Assembly: GCA_963842775.1 (NCBI GenBank)
Contig: CAWJHQ010000012.1
Location: 1-64,000, forward strand
Source: R-RK-3 sp963842775
Lineage (GTDB): Bacteria; Pseudomonadota; Alphaproteobacteria; Rhizobiales; Rhodomicrobiaceae
Reading direction: 5' to 3'
DNA: 64,000 nucleotides
The notes beneath the pieces were generated by a model, which had not been told where the DNA came from, did not search any database, and saw only the letters and a list, made by a program, of their open reading frames with translations. The position numbers and the translations under genes are program-made. Shown one piece after another: positions 32,852-42,085 of this stretch; position 1 is the stretch's first letter; each line of letters opens with the position of its first letter.

Positions 32852-34060
32852 CTAACCCGAGCCACCGGCCTGCGGCGTCCCGTTTGTCTCGCTGATATGG
32901 ATGCGGTGATACCGCGTTCCGAGGCTTGTTAGAATTTCGTAGCCGATCGTGCCGGCGAGCGCGGCGGCGTTGTCCACCGTAAAGCGCGGCCCGATCAGTT
33001 CGACAAATCCCCCACGCTGCGCAAGCTCGGGCGGAATGTCGGTGACGTCGAACATGATAAGGTCCATGGAAACGCGGCCTAATATTGGCAATGGCCGATC
33101 GCCGATATAGGCCAGCGCGCCCGCATGGTCGTCCGAGGAGCCGAGCAGGCGGAAATAGCCGTCGGCATAGCCGGTCGACACGGTGACGTAGCGCGTGCGG
33201 CGTTTAAGGCGCAAGGCGCCGCCATAGCCGATGGTTTCCCCCGCATCCGCTTCGCCGAGTTGCGCGATGCGGCCATAAAGGCTGACGACTGGCTCCATCG
33301 GGTTAGGCAGGCCGGAAAATGGGTTGCCGCCGTAAAGCGCGATGCCCGGGCGAACGAGATCGAAGCGGAAATCAGGGCCGAGAAACACACCGGCCGAATT
33401 GGCGAGACTGAGACGCATCTGCGGGAGGGAACGGGTAAAGGCCGTGAAGTCCTGGCATTGCGCCGCGTTTTTCGGATTGTCGGGCGTATCGGCGCAGGCG
33501 AGATGGCTCATCAACAGGCTGACGGGAAAGCTTTGCAGGATTTCTGGCGCGCGCGTCAGGATGTGGCGCTCCGCCGCCTTCAGCCCCAGGCGATTCATGC
33601 CGGTATCGACGTGGATCGCCGCTGGAAGCTGTGCGTGCCGCTCCTGGCAGAGAGATGTCCACTCCTCGATTTCGGCAATGCTGCCGAGCACTGGCTGAAG
33701 CCGGCCCGCAACAAATTCCGCCGCGCTACCGGGAAACAGCCCGTCGAGGACGTAAATCGCTGCGTTTGGCAGAGCGCCACGCAAGCCGACAGCTTCGGCC
33801 AGCGTGGCCACGAAAAAAGTCCGGCACCCGGCGGCAAAAAGGGCGGTGCCGATCTGCTTCGCGCCCAGCCCATAACCGTCGCCCTTGACGACGGCGGCGC
33901 ACTCGGCGGGAGCGGCGAGATCGCGCAGCTTGGCGTAGTTGCGCAGCAGCGCATCGAGGTCGATGATCAGCACGCCGGGTGCCGATGCGGGAATGCCGAA
34001 GCCGGCGAGATCGTGTCTTGAGGGAAGCCGCCGGCCTGGTTCCTGATTGCCGCCCGTCAT
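32852..34060 (-). CDS. alr: Alanine racemase
   Basis: Makes D-alanine for peptidoglycan. 402 residues, intact. The pyridoxal-phosphate lysine lies in AAVVKGDGYGLGAKQIG; the more common spelling of this motif is VVKANAYGHG, so the site is a mild variant with the Lys and Tyr kept. Other features are IHVDTGMNRLGLK, the substrate loop LVRPGIALYGGNP, and TVSTGYADGYFR. The N-terminus has about 25 extra residues before the fold begins at GVLIIDLDALLRNY. It lies between dnaB (8-base gap) and radA (11-base gap). Confidence 0.95.
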   Translation of the reverse strand: MTGGNQEPGRRLPSRHDLAGFGIPASAPGVLIIDLDALLRNYAKLRDLAAPAECAAVVKGDGYGLGAKQIGTALFAAGCRTFFVATLAEAVGLRGALPNAAIYVLDGLFPGSAAEFVAGRLQPVLGSIAEIEEWTSLCQERHAQLPAAIHVDTGMNRLGLKAAERHILTRAPEILQSFPVSLLMSHLACADTPDNPKNAAQCQDFTAFTRSLPQMRLSLANSAGVFLGPDFRFDLVRPGIALYGGNPFSGLPNPMEPVVSLYGRIAQLGEADAGETIGYGGALRLKRRTRYVTVSTGYADGYFRLLGSSDDHAGALAYIGDRPLPILGRVSMDLIMFDVTDIPPELAQRGGFVELIGPRFTVDNAAALAGTIGYEILTSLGTRYHRIHISETNGTPQAGGSG

Positions 34061-34068
34061 GGTGCCGC

Positions 34069-35580
34069 CTAATGCATGCGCGCGGGCAGCCGGTTATCGT
34101 CGGCCAGATCCGAGAAGCGCGTGAATTCGGGGGTGAATTGCAGGCGGACCGTGCCCGTCGGACCGTGGCGCTGCTTGCCGATGATCACTTCGCCGATGCC
34201 CTGCACCTGATCCATCGCGTCCTGCCACTTCTGATGCTCCTCGACCTTGGTGATCGTGGGCTCGGCTCGCTGAACGTAATATTCCTCTCGGAAGACGAAC
34301 ATAACCACATCGGCGTCCTGTTCGATAGAGCCGGATTCGCGCAAGTCCGAGAGCTGGGGCCGCTTGTCCTCACGATTCTCCACCTGCCGCGAGAGCTGTG
34401 ACAAAGCGATGATCGGCACAGCCAGTTCCTTGGCCAGCGCTTTCAGTCCGGTGGTGATTTCCGTCACTTCCTGGACGCGGCCTTCGGACGACTTCTTCGC
34501 CGAGCCGGTCAGCAATTGCAGATAGTCGACGACCAGCAGCCCGAGGCCACGCTGCCGTTTCAGCTTCCGCGCCCGCGCCGCGAGCTGGGCGATGGAGATG
34601 CCGCCGGTGTGGTCGATGAAGAGGGGCAGGGCCTGCAATTCTTGCGTGGCCTTGACGAGGCGGTGAAATTCGTCCTCCGAGATCAGCCCGCGGCGGATTT
34701 TTTCCGAGGAGATTTGCGCCTGTTCGGAAATGATGCGTGTGGCGAGCTGTTCGGCCGACATTTCCAGCGAGAAGAACCCCACGATCGCTCCGTCGGTGAC
34801 CTCTTCGATACCTTCGGCCTTCGTCTGGGTGCGATAGGCCTTGGCAATGTTGAACGCGAGATTGGTTGCCAGCGCCGTTTTGCCCATCGAGGGGCGTCCG
34901 GCGAGGATCAGAAGGTCGGAGCTTTGCAGGCCGCCCAGCGCGCGGTCGAGATCGCGCAGGCCGGTGGAAAGGCCGGAGAGTCCGCCTTGCCGCTCATAGG
35001 CCTTGGAGGCCATATCGATGGCATCGCCGAGGGCGGTCGAGAATGCCATGAAGCCCGAGCCGTATTTGCCCCGCTCGGCAAGGCCATAGAGCCGCTGTTC
35101 GCTGTCCTCGATCTGCTTTTCCGGCGGCATTTCGACCGGCGAATCATAGGCGACGTTCACCATGTCCTCGCCGATGATGATCAGATCGCGCCGTACCGAC
35201 AGATCGTAGATGGTGCGGCCGTAATCCTCGGCGTTGATGATGCTCGTCGCGTGCGACGCCAGCCGCCCCAGATATTGCGGCACCGTGACCTGGCCGATGG
35301 CTTCCTCATTGTCGAAGAAGCTTTTCAGCGTGATCGGCGTCGCGTGCTTGCCGCCCTGGATGAACTTGGCCGCGGTGTCGAAGATGCGCGCATGAAGCGG
35401 ATCGAAGAAATGGTGCGGTTCGAGGAACGCCGAGACACGGTCGAACGCTTCATTATTGATCAGAATGGCCCCCAACAGGGCCTGTTCGGCCTCGATGTTG
35501 TGCGGGGCCTGGCGGAAGGGAAGGGCCTGTTCATCGTTGACGGCCTGGAGGTGCTGCGGCGTCGCGGGCTTATGTCTCAT
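34069..35580 (-). CDS. dnaB: Replicative DNA helicase DnaB
   Basis: Hexameric fork helicase, 503 residues, intact. The N-terminal domain begins PHNIEAEQALLGAILIN, as is typical. The linker region is followed by the RecA-like domain with TGLRDLDRALGGLQ, Walker A LAGRPSMGKTALATN, Walker B GLLVVDYLQLLTG, and the DnaB arginine-finger region LRESGSIEQDADVVMFVFRE. It heads the minus-strand block dnaB-alr-radA-cvpA-purF. About 60 bases upstream of the start there is no recognisable promoter beyond AT-richer sequence. Confidence 0.97.
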   Translation of the reverse strand: MRHKPATPQHLQAVNDEQALPFRQAPHNIEAEQALLGAILINNEAFDRVSAFLEPHHFFDPLHARIFDTAAKFIQGGKHATPITLKSFFDNEEAIGQVTVPQYLGRLASHATSIINAEDYGRTIYDLSVRRDLIIIGEDMVNVAYDSPVEMPPEKQIEDSEQRLYGLAERGKYGSGFMAFSTALGDAIDMASKAYERQGGLSGLSTGLRDLDRALGGLQSSDLLILAGRPSMGKTALATNLAFNIAKAYRTQTKAEGIEEVTDGAIVGFFSLEMSAEQLATRIISEQAQISSEKIRRGLISEDEFHRLVKATQELQALPLFIDHTGGISIAQLAARARKLKRQRGLGLLVVDYLQLLTGSAKKSSEGRVQEVTEITTGLKALAKELAVPIIALSQLSRQVENREDKRPQLSDLRESGSIEQDADVVMFVFREEYYVQRAEPTITKVEEHQKWQDAMDQVQGIGEVIIGKQRHGPTGTVRLQFTPEFTRFSDLADDNRLPARMH

Positions 35581-35709
35581 GATCGGCGAGACTAACCGAT
35601 TCCGCCCGGAGGGAATCCCCTAAGGCCGGCGCACCTTGCACTCATGCGCATTTTGCACAGGCACAGGCGCGGTTGGTTGACGGCCTTGCCTGCAACTTTA
35701 TCCGATTCG

Positions 35710-37024
35710 TCAGCGACTTAGGCGTTGCGCGGAGCGGCGTTCAGCCGGAGATTGCGGCGCGCTCGCGACGAGCACCGAATGCTGATTGAGCGGTCTCATC
35801 GCTGCGTCCGCCATTCGAAGCCTGTCTTCCTCGCGCATCATATAGTCCCGCGTCACCGGCAGCGCATCTATGGATTTGGTAAGCTGGAGCTGGAACACGG
35901 TCAGACCGCTCCAGCGGAACCCCGCCTCGCAGGATCGCAAGTAGAAATCCCACATGCGGCAGAACCGCTCGTCATAGAGCCGCGCGATGCGGTCGCGATT
36001 GGCTTCGAAGCGTTGGTGCCAGGCGGCAAGCGTGCTTGCGTAATGGAGGCGCAGATTCTCCAGATCGGTCAGCCACATCCGCCGATTTTCGATGATCGGC
36101 GCCAGCTGCGACAGGGCGGGAAGATAGGCGCCGGGGAAAATATGCCGGCGCAGCCAAGGGTTGATTGGCGCGGGCGGAGTTTGCGACCCGATCGTATGAA
36201 CGACGCGCGACGCCGTCCGGCTTCAACAGAGCGTAAAGCTGCCGGAAAAATGCCGAAAATTGCGGCCGGCCGACATGTTCGAACATGCCCACCGAGACGA
36301 CGCGGTCGTAAGCGCCGGTCTCCTTCCGATAGTCGAGCAGTTTGAACGCGACCCGGTCCGCCACTCCGAGCTGACGCGCGCGTTCATTGGCATGGCGGAA
36401 CTGCTCGTCTGACAAGGTGAGCCCGGTCACTCGCACGGGATAATGGCTTGCGAGGTAAAGCGCCAGCCCACCCCAGCCCGAACCGATATCCAGTATGTGT
36501 TGTCCTGGATGGATATTCAGCTTGGCCGCGAGATGCTGCTTCTTGCTGAGCTGGGCCGTTTCCAGATCGTCGTCTTCGGAGCGGTAATAGGCGCAGGAAT
36601 ATTGCCGGTCGGCATCCAGGAAGAGTGAAAACAGTTCGTCGGACAGATCATAGTGGTGCTTCACATTCCGGCGCGAGCGCGGGACGGGATTGAGCACGGC
36701 GGGCATGCGGATGATGTCTTCCAGCCGGTAATAAAGGCGACCGGGCAAGCTGTCGTTCCAACTCTGCGAATTGATCAGCAGCAGCCGGAGGAAGCTGAAC
36801 AGCGTGCCCTTCTCGATGGTGAGGCTGCCGTCGACAAAGGCCTCGCCGATATTCAGCTCTGGATTGTATGCGATGCGCCAAGCGGTAGATCGATCGCGCA
36901 AGACGATCGCTGCATCCAAGGGTGCCGCATCATCACCGAATTCGTAGATTTGGCCGTCGAAATCTGTCACCCGGAGGCGGCCGCGTTTGACCAGCCCCCT
37001 GAAGAGTTTGCCCAACGGAAACAT
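35710..37024 (-). CDS. cfa: Cyclopropane-fatty-acyl-phospholipid synthase, one frameshift
   Basis: S-adenosylmethionine-dependent enzyme that adds a methylene bridge to unsaturated acyl chains of membrane phospholipids, usually in stationary phase or under acid stress. The N-terminal lipid-binding region is followed by VKHHYDLSDELFSLFLDADR and the Cys region QYSCAYYRS. The SAM site is ILDIGSGWGGLALYLAS. The frame moves +1 near 36203-36208: after LLKPDGVA it should read VVHTIGSQTPPAPINPWLRR, then HIFPGAYLPALSQ. Repair gives 437 residues, within the family range. It stands alone behind dnaB with a 129-base gap. Confidence 0.92.
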
Positions 37025-37229
37025 GGCAACTACCCGTCAAGAATTGTGCCAATTTTTCGCATATTTAGCGCTATAACAATAATTAAAATGCCGAAAGAGT
37101 TCCATCGGCATGCTTAAATATTTGGTGGATTGCTCGATTGAGGGCTGCGGTCCTCGGAGACCGATATGGTCGCTCGCGGCACTGAATCGTGAATGTGCGT
37201 CGCTTGTCATGCGCATGCACAGGTCCAGC

Positions 37230-37964
37230 CTAAAGGTTGGCCCTGGCAACCTTTAGCCACTCGCGATCGTTTTCGAGTACTGCGATACTGCGGGCGTTCC
37301 CGGCCTTCACCACATCCTCGAACAGCGCCCGCGCACGGCTCGGCTCGCCGTTCCGAAGCAGCATCAACGCATAACGCGTGCGCGCCTCGAACCCGGCATA
37401 GTAGGCGCATAGCGCATCATATTCCTGCTTCGCTTCGGCCATGCGTCCCTGCGCTTCGAGCGCCCGCGCATAGAGCAGATGCGCCTCCTGGTGCTGGATC
37501 GATGGATGCGCTTCACGAAGCCGGTCCAGCGTATCCTCCGCCGCCCGTGCATCGCCCGCACCGAGTTGAGCGCGCGCCAAGCCGAACAGCAATGCGGTAT
37601 CCTCCGCGAAGACGCCTTGAGCCGCCGTTTCGTAAAGCTTGATCGCCTCGGCCCACATGCCCTTGCGCTCGCATTCCTCGCCCAGCGCCAGCTTGGTGTC
37701 CACCGAATCGGTGCGCGAGGCGGCTTCATGACGGCGGCGCCATTCACGGTCGGGATCGATGATTTCACTGATGCCGCCGGTCACGCGGCGCGCCCGCCGG
37801 GTCGATGCAAATTCGGGGACAAGTTCGAACAGCACATAAGCCAGCGATCCGACCAGCGGCACGAACAGCAGGACATACATCCAGAATTGCGGCCGCCCGG
37901 TTTTCATCGCGTGGACGGCGAATCCGACGGCAATCATCAGATGCAGAAGACCAATCAGCGGCAT
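37230..37964 (-). CDS. Membrane-anchored TPR protein
   Basis: 244 residues from the ATG at 37964, chosen because it follows a GGAGGGG ribosome site and begins at a membrane segment (LIGLLHLMIAVGFAVHAM); the frame is open 12 codons further upstream. A second helix is FWMYVLLFVPLVGSLAYVLF. From about residue 85 there are tetratricopeptide-like helix pairs (EAIKLYETAAQGVFAEDTAL, ARALEAQGRMAEAKQEYDAL). The C-terminus is EWLKVARANL. TPR domains mediate protein-protein contacts; the partner is unknown. The arrangement resembles proteins annotated as cardiolipin-synthase N-terminal-like plus TPR. It is divergent from ppa. Confidence 0.75.
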   Translation of the reverse strand: MPLIGLLHLMIAVGFAVHAMKTGRPQFWMYVLLFVPLVGSLAYVLFELVPEFASTRRARRVTGGISEIIDPDREWRRRHEAASRTDSVDTKLALGEECERKGMWAEAIKLYETAAQGVFAEDTALLFGLARAQLGAGDARAAEDTLDRLREAHPSIQHQEAHLLYARALEAQGRMAEAKQEYDALCAYYAGFEARTRYALMLLRNGEPSRARALFEDVVKAGNARSIAVLENDREWLKVARANL

Positions 37965-38200
37965 CGGACACCCCTCCCCCATGGGTTGCGGGGCGGACAT
38001 TATCCGAGGAAATGCGGGCCGCGCAAGCGAGCCCAGATTGTAGAACGAAGTTGCATGGCATTAATGTGAAGCGAGTGCGGCCTCCGTGCTATTTGTCCTC
38101 ACGCGGGTTTTCATAATCGGCTAGCGCACCTTGCATGAGACGGACGGACCATCAGCATTCAGCAAGCGGACGGTTCGGTCCGCGGGAAACAGAGGCAGAC

Positions 38201-38734
38201 ATGAGAATCGACGCCATTGCCATCGGCAACAATCCGCCCGACGACATCAATGTCATCATCGAGGTGCAGATTGGCGGCGAGCCTATCAAATATGAGATGG
38301 ACAAGGCGGCGGGTACGCTCGTCGTCGACCGCTTCCTCTACACGCCGATGCGCTATCCCGGCAATTACGGCTTCGTGCCGCACACGCTCTCCGATGACGG
38401 CGATCCGATCGACGTGCTGGTCGCCAATACGAGGCCGATCGTGCCTGGCGCGGTCATCAACGTTCGCCCCATCGGGGTGTTCAAGATGCAGGACGATGCC
38501 GGGGGCGACGAAAAGATCATCGCCGTGCCGACGCATAAGCTTACGAGGCGCTATGACAGCGTGATCAGCTATAAGAACCTGCCGGCGATCACCATCGAGC
38601 AGATCCAGCATTTTTTCGAGCATTACAAGGACCTTGAACCCGGCAAATGGGTCAAGCCGATCGGCTGGGGTGACGTGGACGAGGCCAAGCAACTGATTGA
38701 CGAGGCGGTCGAGCGCCACGCCAAGGCGGGCTGA
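38201..38734 (+). CDS. ppa: Inorganic pyrophosphatase
   Basis: Family I soluble pyrophosphatase hydrolysing PPi from biosynthetic reactions, including that made by GlgC. 177 residues from the ATG at 38201, which follows a GAGGCAG site and gives the normal N-terminus (MRIDAIAIGNNPPDDINVII). Metal and active-site regions are RYPGNYGFVPHTLSDDGDPI and DVLVANTRPIVPG, with the signature Asp cluster, and KLTRRYDSVISYKNLP. It converges with the M23 peptidase gene with a 21-base gap. Confidence 0.97.
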   Translation: MRIDAIAIGNNPPDDINVIIEVQIGGEPIKYEMDKAAGTLVVDRFLYTPMRYPGNYGFVPHTLSDDGDPIDVLVANTRPIVPGAVINVRPIGVFKMQDDAGGDEKIIAVPTHKLTRRYDSVISYKNLPAITIEQIQHFFEHYKDLEPGKWVKPIGWGDVDEAKQLIDEAVERHAKAG

Positions 38735-38755
38735 TGGCGGAGGGTTAGCGGCGCA

Positions 38756-39750
38756 TCATGGCAAATCGAAAGCGGCCTCGCGCCGGCCGATGATTTTCCG
38801 CCGCGCATCACCTCGATCTGGCCTTGATAACGGCCGGCTGCCCACCGCTCCGTGGTCAGCTTCTTGCCCATGAAGGTGACGAACTGCGCCTTGTCGCGAT
38901 CCAGTGGCGTATTCCTAGCCAACTCGAAATTGCCTGGCCCCTTCACCATGATCCGCAGGCTATCGTCTTTCCGCAGATTGATGAGGCGAACGTAAAAGAC
39001 AAAGCCCGGCGATTGCGGGCCGGGCGAAGCGATCGCTCCGCGCTCTGCGTCCTCGGGCGTTACCGGACCGGCCGCGAAGCCCGCCTCGATGACTGCCGCA
39101 TCCGTATATGTCAGGCTTGAGCGAAGCTGCGGCGCCCAAAGGGATGCGGACAGCTCCGGATCCTGCGCATTACAAGTACCGTCCTGTGCCTTGCCGGAAA
39201 AAGGATCGATATCCTTGCTGTCGTGACGGACTGTCAGATGCACATGCGCGAATTGTGCATTGCCCGAATAGCCGACAAGCCCGAGCTGCACGCCGGCCTC
39301 AACCGTGTCGCCGCTGCGAACCCGCACGCTGCCGCGTTTCAAATGGCAATATTGCGTTTCCCATCCGCCGCCATGATCGATGACGACGGCATTGCCGCAT
39401 TCGCGTCCCTCCAAAGCGGCGATTTCCGCGCGTGAGGCGATCAGCCTGTCCTCGACGCCGTCACGCATGGCCTTGACCCGGCCCGGCGCGGAGGCCAGCA
39501 CCGGCACGCCGCGCGCCGCTGCCTCGATCGACAGGACGCGGAAATCCGTGCCCTTATGGCCGTCATAAGTCGCGGTCCCACAGCGATAATCGCGCGCCTC
39601 CGGCCCGGAATCGACATCGGTATATTGCTGGATGAAGCAATCGGCGCCGAGCGTGCAGGCAATCGGCAGGGTGAGTTGCAAACCGGTTTCCGCCTTTGTT
39701 CCGTTCGGAACTGCACAAAGGATGATGAGCACCCAGACTATTCGCTTCAT
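38756..39750 (-). CDS. Secreted M23 (LytM-like) peptidase, one frameshift near the end
   Basis: Exported zinc peptidase of the LytM/lysostaphin type, or an inactive relative acting on peptidoglycan. The start at 39750 gives a signal peptide (MKRIVWVLIILCAVPNGTKA); an in-frame ATG at 39774 is an alternative. The M23 domain shows the first zinc motif in GHKGTDFRVL and the second in QFAHVHLTVRHD, so both ligand sets are kept. Beyond about 38795 the open frame runs antisense through ppa with unnatural sequence. The alternative frame reads GGKIIGRREAAFDLP and stops at 38756-38758, a credible C-terminus. That shift is in the opposite direction (one base lost) to all others in this window. Repaired length about 331 residues. 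Confidence 0.82.
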
Positions 39751-39894
39751 GATATTACTCGCGATGGATTTCATCCGGTTGCCGCGTTTAATGGGAGCCA
39801 ATCGACTGTCCATACGTTTGCACATTGATGACTTGTGAATAGAATCCTTCCGGCGCGTGTTGTAGGCAACATAGATGATGAGCGGAGACGAACA

Positions 39895-40843
39895 ATGACC
39901 AAAACTGCCCTCAAAACCCTCGCCGGCGCGGCCTCCGCGCTGTTCTTGCTTAGTATTCAAACAGTCGCTGCAGGCACCGACAGAGTCCGTGCCGAGGCCT
40001 ATTTCAACGCGATTTCGGGCGGCAATGCCGAAACCATCGCCTCATTCTACGCCGACAATGCCGAATTCCATTGGGTCGGTGGCCCACTGGCTGGCGTTTA
40101 CACCGGCAAGGCGCAGATCAAGGGCGTCTGGGAGCGATTCAGCCAAGGCCGCGGGCGATATAAACTACAAGGTGCTCGAACTCTCCGAGAGCCAGAAAGG
40201 TAAGCGCAGCACCGTTACGGCGCGGGTGAGCTTTATCGGCCCCAAGGAAGTGCCGGTCAGATTCATCATGGTGTATGAGAATGGCAAGATCGTAAACGAG
40301 GTGTGGGAGGTCGACAAGCCGACGGTGGGCTACGCCAAAGCTGACCCAAAACCACAGGGCCCGGCAGGCGCCGAACCCGGACAGCGTGAAGCCACTGCTC
40401 CGCAGGGCCCGCAAGCCGAGGAACAGGCTGCTCCCGGGCAGGATGAACGCGTAGAAACCGCCGCGACCATCCAGGAAGGTCCCGCGCCTCAAGACGCTCC
40501 AGTGCGGGCGAATACCGCCACTGTCGGGGACGAGGCCGATCCCAAAGCGCCGCCCGCCGCAGCAGGTACCCCAACCCCGCTGCCGCCGCCAGCCAAGGTT
40601 GTGCCCCCGGCTCCGCCGAAAAAGGCTGTGACCAAGCCAGTGCCGAAAAAGCGCTATGCCGAGAAGCACATCGCTCCTCCGGAATACGGCCAGGGTGAAG
40701 AAGAGCACGAGGACGGATATGAGGGCTATGCAGACTCGGATGACGTCTATTATGGGCGGCCCCATCGCTACTATGGCGGTTACGGAAGATTTGGCCGCCG
40801 CGGCTGGTACGGCGGCGGTCACGGTGGTTACGGCGGCTATTGA
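39895..40843 (+). CDS. Secreted SnoaL/NTF2-like protein with Pro-rich and Gly/Tyr-rich tail, one frameshift
   Basis: A signal peptide (LKTLAGAASALFLLSIQTVA) is followed by a compact NTF2-like domain: RAEAYFNAISGGNAETIASF, NAEFHWVGGPLAGVYTGKAQ, and EVPVRFIMVYENGKIVNEVW. The frame shifts +1 in the G run 40153-40155 (SQGRGDINYKVLELSESQ). After about residue 135 comes a long Pro/Ala/Glu-rich linker with Pro repeats (TPLPPPAKVVPPAPPKKAV). The protein ends in a Tyr/Gly/Arg-rich tail (YYGGYGRFGRRGWYGGGHGG). Repaired length about 315 residues. The tail suggests surface or periplasmic self-association, but the function is unknown. Its N-terminus resembles that of the protein starting at 41195. Confidence 0.75.
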
Positions 40844-41028
40844 GACGGCCCGACCGCACCACAGCAGAACGAGATTGGGCGTGCGCGAGCACGCCCATTT
40901 TTTGCGGGCGTCGTTGCGTCGATGATGCGCAATGATGTCCGTTCTGAACAATGTATCGACGCAGTTCAGCCGATCAAACGCCGCAATGCTTTCATAGTTG
41001 TAGGCTAAAACGCTTCACCAAGAATATT

Positions 41029-41132
41029 AGAGCGCTTCCCGAAAAGTGTTACGCGGTTTTCGGATAAGAAGCGCGATCAAGCAAAGAATTGAGAGCGGTT
41101 TCCGATTCGAATGAAGCGGGAACCGCTCTAGA
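41029..41132. repeat. Dispersed palindromic repeat element (two hairpins)
   Basis: Two adjacent palindromes in the 351-base gap 40844-41194. The first, 41030-41079, pairs GCGCTTC...GAAGCGC around a ccgaaaagtg/ggttttcgg core. The second, 41090-41130, pairs AGAGCGGTT with AACCGCTCT. This tandem form is a typical intergenic repeat of Hyphomicrobiales. Related copies are at 44101-44147, 55001-55060 and, in part, at 3700-3738. I see no gene in the rest of the gap. Confidence 0.8.
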
Positions 41133-41194
41133 GTGAATAGTCCCGCGGGGGCGGGTGTTTCAAACATTCCATCAGTCGATCGCGGAGATGATTC

Positions 41195-41569
41195 ATGACC
41201 AAACTTCCCCTGACAGGTCTGGCCGGTGCTGCCATGCTGTTGCTTCTGAGCGCGCAGATCGCCGCTGCCGGACCGGACGGGACATGTGAAGATCTCACCG
41301 CCGAAACTGTGGCATCAGAACCCGCTGCACCTAGCACCCCGGCCCCAACCGCTGCAGCGGATTATACGAAAATCGCGCAGGCCGCTCCGGCAAGTGGGAA
41401 TAGCGCGACAGTGACGGCATCGGCGAAAATTGACGCTTCCGATAAAACGCTCGCAGGAAAGAAGGGCGACGCGGAAAAGAAGCAGACCGACAGCTTGCCC
41501 AAAGAACGCCGGGCGTCCGAGAGCGCTGCTATAGTGCCCGCCCACGATATAGGGGTCGACGGCTATTGA
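41195..41569 (+). CDS. Small secreted low-complexity protein of unknown function
   Basis: 124 residues. The signal peptide (LTGLAGAAMLLLLSAQIAAA) is followed by an Ala/Thr/Pro/Lys-rich mature chain with no hydrophobic core (APSTPAPTAAADYTKIAQAA, KTLAGKKGDAEKKQTDSLPK). It probably stays unfolded in the periplasm. The first 28 residues match those of the SnoaL-like protein at 39895 (MTK--L--LAGAA---LLS-Q--AAG-D), so the two may share an origin or export route. A run of repeats lies just upstream. No family is recognised. Confidence 0.62.
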   Translation: MTKLPLTGLAGAAMLLLLSAQIAAAGPDGTCEDLTAETVASEPAAPSTPAPTAAADYTKIAQAAPASGNSATVTASAKIDASDKTLAGKKGDAEKKQTDSLPKERRASESAAIVPAHDIGVDGY

Positions 41570-41650
41570 TCTGATTGGTGGACAGGAACCAAGCAAATCC
41601 GGGTGGCTACGGCCTGCCCGGTTGCTTGCTCTAATCACCCAGCAACCGCG

Positions 41651-42085
41651 CTATAGGAGCGAAAGTGCCGCCAGTTCGGCACGCATCGCGGCTGGAATAT
41701 CGCCCTCATCCGCGGCCTGGGCGGGGCCGATATCGAGCGGCGCGTCATCAGGATGCAAGTAGCGCCACCCCTGAAATGCCCGGCGCGGCTGCGGCCTCGT
41801 CGCCATGAGCATATGGCCGAGCACGATACCGCATAAGCCGCGCCCCTCCGCGTCGGTCACCTCGCGCAGCTCAAGAATTTTCTGCCGCGCCTTGATCGAT
41901 CCTTTGATGACCCAATAGAGCGAGCCGCTTTTCAGCACCGCCTCTGCCTGACGCGGCATGTGCCGCGTGCGGTGAATCAACTCGCGCGGCACGCCGGCAC
42001 GGCCGAGCTTTTCCAGACGCATCGCCTGCCATGCCACGAGTTGCTCAAGATTGTCGATGCCGACGCAAAGCTTAATCAGATGCAT
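41651..42085 (-). CDS. DUF1489 family protein
   Basis: A 144-residue cytoplasmic protein that fits the DUF1489 family of Alphaproteobacteria: MHLIKLCVGIDNLEQLVAWQ at the start, HRTRHMPRQAEAVLKSGSLY, and the C-terminal FQGWRYLHPDDAPLDIG. The function is unknown. Its start overlaps the stop of the acyl-CoA carboxylase gene by 14 bases, so the two are translated together. That linkage is the only clue to its role. Confidence 0.88.
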   Translation of the reverse strand: MHLIKLCVGIDNLEQLVAWQAMRLEKLGRAGVPRELIHRTRHMPRQAEAVLKSGSLYWVIKGSIKARQKILELREVTDAEGRGLCGIVLGHMLMATRPQPRRAFQGWRYLHPDDAPLDIGPAQAADEGDIPAAMRAELAALSLL

